From NCBI GenBank assembly GCA_017964055.1, contig JAGCSS010000202.1, positions 1-8,708 on the forward strand: a stretch of 8,708 nucleotides of DNA, read 5' to 3'. The translations under genes and the position numbers were made by a program. Below are positions 1-5,331 of the stretch, one piece after another; position 1 is the first letter of the stretch; each line of letters starts with the position of its first letter. Origin of the DNA: Lachnospiraceae bacterium. GTDB taxonomy: Bacteria > Bacillota > Clostridia > Lachnospirales > Lachnospiraceae. Under the pieces are notes generated by a model. That model searched no databases and had not been told where the DNA came from. It worked only from the letters and a program-made list of their open reading frames with translations.

Positions 1-2060
1 GGAGCTCTGCTGATCATAACCAGTGGAACATTACCGCAGTACTGGTTCAGAATGACCGTTTATATGTAGCACAAAATGATCAGTATCTGGAAACATACGC
101 GAATATCAGCGACATTGGCGATATGCTGTTCGAAAATGTAAGCCCTGTTGAATACATAGTCGATACCGCAGGGGAAAAAACATCTGTCGACGATTGGTAT
201 CTGGAGGAGCTTTGGGTATATACAAAGTTCCACAGCTTCATGGGCGACAGCCGCGGAAGGATATGGCTCTGCGGTTCCGGTGAGTATCCGCTGTTCTGCT
301 ACAACGGTAAATACGCGGAATCCTACAGTGCTTCGGACGGATTGCCTTCAGACAGTGTCAGGATGATCATCGAGCGCGCTGACGGAAGCTATGCGGCGGC
401 ATGCGAAGGCGGTCTGGCGATTATATCCGATAATAAGGTAAGCAATGTTTATGATAAAGACGCTTTCCTGGGTGCGGAGATCCTGACTTTAGCGGAGAAC
501 GCGGCAGGAGAGCTGGTCATCGGAACGGACGGCGCGGGACTGTTCATCCTCGGGAAGGATAGCCTGACGCATATCGGTACCGCTGAAGGGCTCCCTTCGG
601 ATGTGGTTCAAAAGGTGAAGAAGGACAGAACACTTGATACGATATGGATCATCGCAGGAGATTCCATCGCATATATGACCCCGGACCGCAAGATCACCAC
701 GGTCAGCGGATTCCCTTATACCGACAACTACGATCTGTTTGAGAACGATAAGGGAGATATGTGGGTTACGGGCAGCAACGGCATTTACGTTGTGCCTAAG
801 AGCGAGATGATGGGAGAAGGCGCGGTCAATGTGATCCATTATGACCTTGACAGCGGACTGCCTTTCCCGATCACACCGAATTCCTACAGCTGCCTGACAG
901 ACGAGGGCGACCTGTATATCGCGGGTCAGAAGGGCATCATTAAAGTAAATATCAATGAGAACCTTCGTTATTATGACAGCATCAAAATGAGCGTTCCGTA
1001 CGTGGAAGCCGATGGAACGCGGGTATATCCCGAGGCGGACGGCAGTTTTGTGCTCGATTCCGGAGTAAAGAGGCTCACGGTATACGGCTATGTCTGCAAC
1101 TATACACTTGCGGAGCCGGTCATCACCTATAAGCTCGACGGCTTTGAGGATGAGATGAATACCGCGGCGGAGAGCGGAAGCGTTCAGGCGGTATACACGA
1201 ACCTCAAAGGCGGGGACTACAGCTTTGACATCAGGCTCTCCGATCCGCAGAGCGGATATAAAACAGGTCTATATATAAATATAATAAAAAAGCTTGCCCT
1301 TTATGAGCAGCTCTGGTTCAGGATCGCGGTCATCGCCGCTGCGGTTGCTGTAGTTGCGGCAGTGATAACCCTGATCTACCGTCATAAGCTGAAGCTATAC
1401 AGCAAAAAGGCTGAAGAGAACAAAAAGCTCGTCAGTGAGATCGTCGAATCCTTTGCGAAGGTTATCGATATGAAGGATAAGTACACGAACGGCCATTCCA
1501 CAAGAGTTGCCGATTATACCGTGATGCTTGCGGAGGAGCTTGGATATGACCGGGAAACGATCGATAAATACAGAAATATCGCTCTGATGCACGATATAGG
1601 TAAGGTCGGTGTACCCGCTGATGTGCTTAACAAACCGGGTAAGCTTTCAGATGACGAATACCATATTATCCAGACGCATTCGCCTCTCGGATACGAAACC
1701 CTGAAAGGCATCAGCATAATGCCGGATCTCGCGGAAGGCGCAAGGTCGCATCATGAGAGACCCGACGGTAAGGGATATCCCCGCGGACTCAAAGGGGACG
1801 AGATACCCCGCGTGGCTCAGCTTATTGCGGTTGCGGACACGTTTGACGCAATGTACTCGAACCGTCCTTACAGAAAGCGCATGAATTTTGAGCGCGCGGT
1901 ATCGATCATACAAGAGAATTCGGGCACGCAGTTCGAAACGGATGTGGTCGATGCGTTCATGAGACTGGTAGAGAAAGGCATACTGAAGCCCGCAGACGAC
2001 GATAACGGCGGCGGAACTACCGAAAATATCGATAATATCAGAAAGAGCGATAATGCTTAA
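1..2060 (+). CDS. Membrane HD-GYP signalling protein with sensory propeller (5' partial)
   Basis: The frame is already open at base 3 (685 codons visible), so the gene begins upstream and the ATG at 123 is internal. Bases about 230-950 carry two-component-regulator propeller repeats: DGLPSD at about 336, GTDGAGLFIL at about 520, EGLPSD at about 585, DMWVTGSNGIYVV at about 755. Bases about 1066-1270 look like a Y_Y_Y domain (YKLDGFED, then GGDYSFDIRL). One transmembrane helix lies at about 1311-1380, followed by a short charged helix and an HD-GYP domain: GHSTRVA at 1491, HD at 1590-1595 in HDIGK, HHERPDGKGYP at 1749-1781. HD-GYP domains hydrolyse cyclic di-GMP; both the metal-binding HD pair and the GYP signature are intact, so activity is likely. 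The propeller and Y_Y_Y domain should lie outside the membrane, with output in the cytoplasm. There is no GGDEF or kinase domain. No terminator is visible before the hydrolase 63 bases downstream. The ligand is unknown. Confidence 0.93.
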   Translation, partial: SSADHNQWNITAVLVQNDRLYVAQNDQYLETYANISDIGDMLFENVSPVEYIVDTAGEKTSVDDWYLEELWVYTKFHSFMGDSRGRIWLCGSGEYPLFCYNGKYAESYSASDGLPSDSVRMIIERADGSYAAACEGGLAIISDNKVSNVYDKDAFLGAEILTLAENAAGELVIGTDGAGLFILGKDSLTHIGTAEGLPSDVVQKVKKDRTLDTIWIIAGDSIAYMTPDRKITTVSGFPYTDNYDLFENDKGDMWVTGSNGIYVVPKSEMMGEGAVNVIHYDLDSGLPFPITPNSYSCLTDEGDLYIAGQKGIIKVNINENLRYYDSIKMSVPYVEADGTRVYPEADGSFVLDSGVKRLTVYGYVCNYTLAEPVITYKLDGFEDEMNTAAESGSVQAVYTNLKGGDYSFDIRLSDPQSGYKTGLYINIIKKLALYEQLWFRIAVIAAAVAVVAAVITLIYRHKLKLYSKKAEENKKLVSEIVESFAKVIDMKDKYTNGHSTRVADYTVMLAEELGYDRETIDKYRNIALMHDIGKVGVPADVLNKPGKLSDDEYHIIQTHSPLGYETLKGISIMPDLAEGARSHHERPDGKGYPRGLKGDEIPRVAQLIAVADTFDAMYSNRPYRKRMNFERAVSIIQENSGTQFETDVVDAFMRLVEKGILKPADDDNGGGTTENIDNIRKSDNA

Positions 2061-2110
2061 TCTGACGGGCAGTAGGCTAAAGAATTAACTGTAACTGTGA
2101 CTGCGGACAT

Positions 2111-2115
2111 GGAGG
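2111..2115 (+). promoter_or_regulatory. Ribosome binding site of the alpha/beta hydrolase
   Basis: GGAGG lies 8 bases before the ATG at 2124. This selects 2124 over the in-frame GTG at 2097, which has no Shine-Dalgarno sequence and would add nine unconvincing residues. Confidence 0.8.
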
Positions 2116-2123
2116 TCGGAATA

Positions 2124-2957
2124 ATGGGTTACATTGTAACTGAGGATGGTCTCAATCTGTATTATGAGGAGCACGGAACGGGAGATAAGGTTATAATCTC
2201 GGCGCAGGTGGGATTCTATCCGAAGGGATTGCAGCAGTCGCTGGCAGAGAGAGGCTATCATGTGTATTGCCTTACACTCAGGGGATTTGCGCCGTCGGAT
2301 CATGTGACGGAAGATTATGGCGATGCGTGGTATGATAAGTTTGCCGATGATGTGGTGTGTCTGGCGGACAGACTGGGCATAGATCGATTCATATATATGG
2401 GCGCTTCGCACGGTGCGGGACTGGGATGGCATCTGAATTTAAGGCATCCCGAAAGAGTTAAGGCATTTCTTGCAGTAGTGCCGGGCCCGCACAGTCTGGC
2501 CGAAGGAGTAATGTCTTACAGGCAGATGCTGATGCAGGGTCTGATCAAAGCAATACCGCCGTTTAATCCTCAGATCGACAATGATGAGGAGCGTGTTAAA
2601 CGCCGCAAGGAACGTGAACAGTGGATTTCGGAGCTTCCGGAGGCAGATCCGCTTGAAAAAGCAATAGATTACGGCAGACCGCTGATGAGGCTCGGAAGCG
2701 AAGAAAAGCTGTGTGAGGCGCTGAAGAGCATTAATACACCTACGTTGATCCTCGGCGGCACGGATGACCCTATCAGCACTCCCGAGCTTATGATCAGGAC
2801 CGCTAAATGTCTGCCTCATTGTAAACTGGTGATATATTCAAACTGCGGTCATGATATCGACACGGATCTGATCGAAGAACTGACCGAAGAGGCGGACAGA
2901 TTCTTAAAGCAGGTCGAAAAAGACGGAAGAGTGTACGCTTCAGTAGTGAATAAATAA
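2124..2957 (+). CDS. Alpha/beta hydrolase, probable esterase or lipase-like enzyme
   Basis: A 277-aa protein of normal length for a single-domain alpha/beta hydrolase. The nucleophile elbow is G-A-S-H-G with Ser95. The acid is probably Asp214 or Asp215 in LILGGTDDPIS, and the base is His243 in NCGHD, so the full triad is present in the expected order. After the first strands the usual HG oxyanion motif is replaced by SAQVGFYPKG (26-35), so oxyanion-hole geometry may differ. A charged cap-like insert lies at about 150-200. There is no signal peptide or membrane segment, so it is probably cytoplasmic. The substrate cannot be read from sequence; family members include esterases, lactonases, haloperoxidase-like enzymes and C-C hydrolases. 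The gene ends 25 bases before the sigma factor with no terminator between, so the two may be co-transcribed, but a link to the sigma module is not shown. Confidence 0.9.
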   Translation: MGYIVTEDGLNLYYEEHGTGDKVIISAQVGFYPKGLQQSLAERGYHVYCLTLRGFAPSDHVTEDYGDAWYDKFADDVVCLADRLGIDRFIYMGASHGAGLGWHLNLRHPERVKAFLAVVPGPHSLAEGVMSYRQMLMQGLIKAIPPFNPQIDNDEERVKRRKEREQWISELPEADPLEKAIDYGRPLMRLGSEEKLCEALKSINTPTLILGGTDDPISTPELMIRTAKCLPHCKLVIYSNCGHDIDTDLIEELTEEADRFLKQVEKDGRVYASVVNK

Positions 2958-2982
2958 AATGACATTGGAAATATATTAAACC

Positions 2983-3531
2983 ATGAACGATGACGAGTTA
3001 TATCAACGGTTCCTTCGGGGAGACGGTACGGCGTATGACGAGCTGATGCTGCGTTACGGCGACGAACTGCTCCTGTACCTGAAAGGCTTCATGTACAGCT
3101 GGGAGGACGCCGAGGACATCATGATCGAAGCTTTTGCGCGAATCATGGCATCAAAGCCGCGCATACGCGAGGGCGGTTTTAAGGCGTATCTGTTCAGGAC
3201 CGGGCACAATCTGGTATCACGTTTTTATCTGAGGGATAAGAGGCGCGGCATGTTCAGTCTGGATGAGCTTGAGACTGAGCCCGCAGCGGAGAACGGCATA
3301 GACGAAGATCTCCTCAAGGATGAAAAAAAGCGGCTTCTGATCAAATGTATGGGGCGTATTCCCGCGGAGATGAAGGAAGCCCTGTGGCTGGTGTTCTTTG
3401 AGGACATGAGCTACAAGGACGCTGCCCGTGTCATGGGCAAAACCGTCAAAAAGATAGACAATCTGCTTTCCCGCGGCAAAAAGCTTCTGCGCGAGGAACT
3501 GGAAAAAGAAGGAATAACCGAGGCTTATTGA
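2983..3531 (+). CDS. ECF-type sigma-70 family RNA polymerase sigma factor
   Basis: A 182-aa protein with the two-domain layout of ECF sigma factors. Region 2 covers about residues 5-85, including YDELMLRYGDELLLYL and the core-binding stretch SWEDAEDIMIEAFARI, followed by a basic FYLRDKRR. An acidic linker (about 90-112) leads to region 4 at about 115-175, with IPAEMKEALWLVFFEDMSY and the helix-turn-helix around DAARVMGKTVKKIDNLLSRG. It should direct RNA polymerase to a small regulon. The start is fixed by the usual ECF N-terminus, MNDDELYQRFLRGD, but no good Shine-Dalgarno precedes it (only a weak GGAA at about 2967), so translation may be kept low. Its stop overlaps the next start by one base. 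No ECF-like promoter stands out in the 25-base gap upstream, so autoregulation is not evident. The ECF subgroup cannot be assigned by eye. Confidence 0.92.
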   Translation: MNDDELYQRFLRGDGTAYDELMLRYGDELLLYLKGFMYSWEDAEDIMIEAFARIMASKPRIREGGFKAYLFRTGHNLVSRFYLRDKRRGMFSLDELETEPAAENGIDEDLLKDEKKRLLIKCMGRIPAEMKEALWLVFFEDMSYKDAARVMGKTVKKIDNLLSRGKKLLREELEKEGITEAY

Positions 3532-4199
3532 TGGAAAACATAGATAACAACATTCAACTGATCGTGTCCGGTTTCTGTGCGGCCGTGGCCATAACGAGGG
3601 CCATATCAACGACCAGGCGAAACTGGATGCTGCTGGCAGTCTGCTATACGGCCGGGATGCTGGCCGATCTGTACTGGCTGCTGTACTATATCTTCAACGG
3701 CAGCACGCCGGATCTTTTTTATATACCCTATCTGGGCTGGTATGTATCAACCCTGTTCCTATACATTTTCCTGAACGAGATCACGCTGCGAAAGGCAGGA
3801 GAGAAGAGCCGGCTGATGTGGGTCGTACCTGCTTTTACGGCGGCCATGTGTGTGTTCTACATGTTTTACGGAGACTATATATCCAATCTGATCGCAGCGA
3901 CTATCATGGCGCTGCTTGGGTGCGAGGTTATAAACGGACTGCATGCCCTGAAGCTGCGCAGCAGGGAAGGTATTGAGCAGGTAAAACTGAGATGCCATAG
4001 ACGTCTGTATATCGCCGCAGGTCTTTTCTTTATCGCTGTTTACGGAATGTGGACCGCATCCTGCTTTTTAACGGTCGATTCGGTGCTGAGCCCTTACTAC
4101 TGGTTCGATTTTATGAAAGCTGTGATGATGCTGATAATTTTACTGTTCGCAAGTCCTGTTATAGGCTTGTCCGAAAGAAAGGATGAGGCTGTAGCATGA
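3531..4199 (+). CDS. Seven-helix membrane protein of unknown function, candidate sigma-module sensor or anti-sigma
   Basis: A 222-aa integral membrane protein. The start is the ATG at 3531, overlapping the sigma factor stop (TGATG), with GAGG at 3520-3523 seven bases upstream. Hydrophobic helices lie at about 8-25, 32-55, 65-84, 95-114, 116-137, 157-178 and 190-212. Positive residues cluster in loops 26-31, 86-94 and 138-156 and at the C-terminus, so the positive-inside rule gives a consistent seven-helix topology with N-terminus out and C-terminus in. The largest cytoplasmic loop (about 138-156) is strongly basic. I do not recognise the family. No zinc-binding or classical anti-sigma domain is visible, yet the gene occupies the slot where an ECF anti-sigma gene normally sits, and overlaps suggest fixed stoichiometry with the sigma factor and PrsW. 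It could be a sensor, a new kind of anti-sigma factor or a protease partner. Confidence 0.85.
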   Translation: MENIDNNIQLIVSGFCAAVAITRAISTTRRNWMLLAVCYTAGMLADLYWLLYYIFNGSTPDLFYIPYLGWYVSTLFLYIFLNEITLRKAGEKSRLMWVVPAFTAAMCVFYMFYGDYISNLIAATIMALLGCEVINGLHALKLRSREGIEQVKLRCHRRLYIAAGLFFIAVYGMWTASCFLTVDSVLSPYYWFDFMKAVMMLIILLFASPVIGLSERKDEAVA

Positions 4200-4837
4200 A
4201 TTATATTGAGAATATCTATATCTGTATCGCAGCGCCTGTGCTGGTGGCGGCAGTCTCGCTTAAGGACAAACACAGGAAGATGATGCTGTTTCTGCTGGCC
4301 GGCATGACCACCTGTCTGTTGTCATCATATGTCAGCACCTATCTGACATACCGTCTGGGAGCCAAGCCCTACCAGGCGGCGGGTGAGATAGCGCCTATGA
4401 TAGAAGAGATCATGAAGTTCCTGCCGATGATGTTTTATCTGCTGGTATTCGAGCCAAAGCGCAGGGATGACACCGCCTGGTGTATGATACATGTGGCGCT
4501 GGGCTTCGCAACCTTTGAAAATATCTGCTGGCTGACGGCGAACGGTGCATCCAATGTATTATATCTGTTGATCAGAGGCTTCGGGACCGGTGCCATGCAT
4601 GTAGTCTGCGGAGCAATAATCTCCGCGGGACTGATGTTCATATGGAAGGATATGTGGCTGAGGCTCGCCGGAACGGCAGGAATGCTGACACTTACGGTCA
4701 CTTATCACGCTATATACAATATTCTGGTTGCCGAAGAAGGAATAGTGGCCTGGATAGGCTATTTGATCCCTATGGTTACCGCTGTCGTGATCATGATGAT
4801 ACAAAGCAGGACTGAAAATAGGCAAAAGGAGGAATAA
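4196..4837 (+). CDS. prsW: PrsW-family glutamic intramembrane protease
   Basis: A 213-aa polytopic membrane protein close in length to Bacillus PrsW. All four conserved PrsW motifs are present in order: EExxK at Glu70-Glu71-Lys74, FE at Phe107-Glu108, HxxxG at His135-Gly139 and HxxxN at His171-Asn175. Most lie in or near hydrophobic segments. PrsW proteins perform site-1 cleavage of membrane anti-sigma factors (RsiW in Bacillus subtilis, RsiT in Clostridioides difficile), releasing an ECF sigma factor. Here the gene overlaps the 7-TM gene by four bases (ATGA, 4196-4199), with GAGG at 4185-4188, and is two genes after an ECF sigma factor. This strongly suggests it serves that sigma factor. The substrate is not obvious because no single-pass anti-sigma gene is seen. 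The symbol indicates family membership, not proven orthology. Confidence 0.9.
   Translation: MNYIENIYICIAAPVLVAAVSLKDKHRKMMLFLLAGMTTCLLSSYVSTYLTYRLGAKPYQAAGEIAPMIEEIMKFLPMMFYLLVFEPKRRDDTAWCMIHVALGFATFENICWLTANGASNVLYLLIRGFGTGAMHVVCGAIISAGLMFIWKDMWLRLAGTAGMLTLTVTYHAIYNILVAEEGIVAWIGYLIPMVTAVVIMMIQSRTENRQKEE
4824..4832 (+). promoter_or_regulatory. Orphan strong Shine-Dalgarno at the end of prsW
   Basis: AAAAGGAGG sits at the last codons of prsW. Eight bases after it is a TTG (4841) that opens a frame of only 11 codons, stopping at 4874-4876 within the hairpin region. The longer protein-like frame that ends at 4994 is one base out of register with this TTG. Such a strong site implies that something is, or was, translated from here: a leader peptide, or a small gene carrying a one-base frameshift. 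Confidence 0.45.
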
Positions 4838-4852
4838 AACTTGTTTAGACAT

Positions 4853-4894
4853 AGTGCACAAATCCCTGACGCATAATTTGTGCACTTTTATTTT
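4853..4894 (+). terminator. Candidate Rho-independent terminator or attenuator hairpin
   Basis: AGTGCACAAAT (4853-4863) pairs perfectly with ATTTGTGCACT (4876-4886), giving 11 bp around a 12-base loop, followed by TTTTATTTT to 4894. It lies 16 bases after the prsW stop, as expected for the terminator of the sigma/7-TM/PrsW unit. Only 4 of 11 pairs are G-C, so it may be leaky. The short frame from TTG 4841 runs through the 5' arm and loop, so its translation could open the stem. It also falls inside the protein-like frame ending at 4994, which weakens a simple terminator reading. Confidence 0.55.
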
Positions 4895-4994
4895 AGGAAT
4901 TATCGCTCTTAGAGGACTCTTATTTTACGGAACGGTTGGAAACGGCTTCGAACCGGCTGTACAAGATTATGTCATACAGTATTTAGAAGCCTGA
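4854..4994 (+). CDS. Possible small membrane protein gene, start uncertain or frameshifted
   Basis: Frame 3 is open from 4800 to the TGA at 4992-4994. From the GTG at 4854 it would encode 46 aa with a hydrophobic helix (LCTFILGIIALRGLLFYG, about residues 9-26) and an amphipathic tail ending in QDYVIQYLEA. Codon choice resembles the neighbours, and the stop lies 12 bases before the 2-TM gene, touching that gene's Shine-Dalgarno, as in a real operon. Against it, no ribosome binding site precedes GTG 4854. The strong AAAAGGAGG at 4824-4832 instead points to TTG 4841, one base out of frame; removing one T from the T-run at 4844-4846 would join them into a protein of about 50 aa. It could therefore be a real short gene, a recently broken gene, a sequencing error or a chance frame. 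The family is not recognised. Confidence 0.42.
   Translation: MHKSLTHNLCTFILGIIALRGLLFYGTVGNGFEPAVQDYVIQYLEA
4933..4955. repeat. Imperfect 23-base dyad, possible operator or RNA hairpin
   Basis: CGGTTGGAA (4933-4941) and TTCGAACCG (4947-4955) form 9-base arms with one mismatch (G4938 opposite G4950) around a 5-base centre. It precedes the 2-TM and exoprotein genes and could be a dimeric regulator site or a leader hairpin. No T-run follows, so it is not a terminator. It lies inside the possible small ORF and may be coincidental. Confidence 0.3.
4950..4973 (+). promoter_or_regulatory. Weak candidate ECF-type promoter
   Basis: GAACC (4950-4954), a 16-base spacer and GTC (4971-4973) resemble the GAAC and CGTC elements of ECF sigma promoters. 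The position, 34 bases before the 2-TM gene, would suit expression of that gene and the exoprotein by the sigma factor encoded upstream. The match is short and lacks the full TGAAAC and CGTC, so it is only a hypothesis. Confidence 0.18.
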
Positions 4995-5001
4995 AAGGAG
5001 G
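4994..5001 (+). promoter_or_regulatory. Ribosome binding site of the 2-TM protein gene
   Basis: AAAGGAGG lies five bases before the ATG at 5007. It begins on the last base of the TGA that ends the possible small ORF, which would allow translational coupling. Confidence 0.75.
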
Positions 5002-5006
5002 AAAGG

Positions 5007-5327
5007 ATGCGTAATAAGACAGACAGACTGGCTGCTATGCATGAGCGTGCGGACAAGCTGCGGAAAAAGAGAGATGCGTTTGCGGTAAAGGCACTGGGCA
5101 CTGCATCTGCCATTCTGTTGGTGGCTCTGATCGGAACACTGGCTGTACTTCAGGATGTGGGGCACAGCATCAGCGCAGACAGTTTTTACGGCACATCCAT
5201 GCTGGGCGAGAATACCGGAGGATATATCCTGGTGGCGATCGTTACATTCATGGCCGGTGTGCTTATAACTGTTTTGTGCATTAAACTAAAAAGGTACAGG
5301 GAACAAAAACAACAAAACAGGGAGTAA
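5007..5327 (+). CDS. Small two-helix membrane protein of unknown function
   Basis: A 106-aa protein with a basic amphipathic N-terminus (residues 1-24, including MHERADKLRKKRD), a first membrane helix at about 27-48, an external loop at about 49-70 and a second helix at about 71-93 (GGYILVAIVTFMAGVLITVL). A highly charged tail, KLKRYREQKQQNRE, closes it. Charge distribution predicts both ends in the cytoplasm. There is no enzymatic motif. The start has a strong Shine-Dalgarno at 4994-5001. It ends four bases before the exoprotein start and overlaps that gene's ribosome binding site, so the two are almost certainly co-translated. The basic cytoplasmic N-terminus and two helices make it a possible PrsW substrate, sigma tether or export accessory for the neighbouring exoprotein; none of these is shown. 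The family is not recognised with certainty. Confidence 0.85.
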   Translation: MRNKTDRLAAMHERADKLRKKRDAFAVKALGTASAILLVALIGTLAVLQDVGHSISADSFYGTSMLGENTGGYILVAIVTFMAGVLITVLCIKLKRYREQKQQNRE

Positions 5328-5331
5328 GAAA

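Larger units (their letters stand above)
4838..5006 (+). other. 169-base region between prsW and the 2-TM gene
   Basis: This gap is out of keeping with the overlapping genes around it. It holds a perfect hairpin with T-runs (4853-4894), an imperfect dyad (4933-4955) embedded in three GGAACGG-like motifs at about one-helical-turn spacing, and a frame without stops from 4800 to 4994 whose last 46 codons look like a membrane protein. The regulatory and coding readings compete. No tRNA or recognisable riboswitch is seen. Confidence 0.6.

Noticed and set aside
489..839. Open frame on the - strand opposite the HD-GYP protein gene
   Set aside because: It lies fully inside a well-supported + strand gene, has no plausible ribosome binding site and an unconvincing His/Arg/Cys-rich product. 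The other - strand frames are similar.
2097..2123. GTG start giving a hydrolase nine residues longer
   Set aside because: There is no Shine-Dalgarno before it, while ATG 2124 has GGAGG at ideal spacing and starts where the family fold begins.
2061..2123. Terminator or promoter between the HD-GYP and hydrolase genes
   Set aside because: I found no stable stem with a T-run and no convincing -35/-10 pair.
2850..2982. Autoregulatory ECF promoter upstream of the sigma factor
   Set aside because: GAAC-like sequences occur, but none has a GTC or CGTC-like element at 16-17 bases.
3528..3530. TTG start for the 7-TM gene
   Set aside because: The next codon is ATG at 3531 with well-spaced GAGG and a stop-start overlap, so TTG is unlikely to be used.
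4936..4965. Housekeeping promoter TTGGAA-N18-TACAAG
   Set aside because: Both hexamers match poorly and the spacer is long; the match is weaker than would justify a feature.
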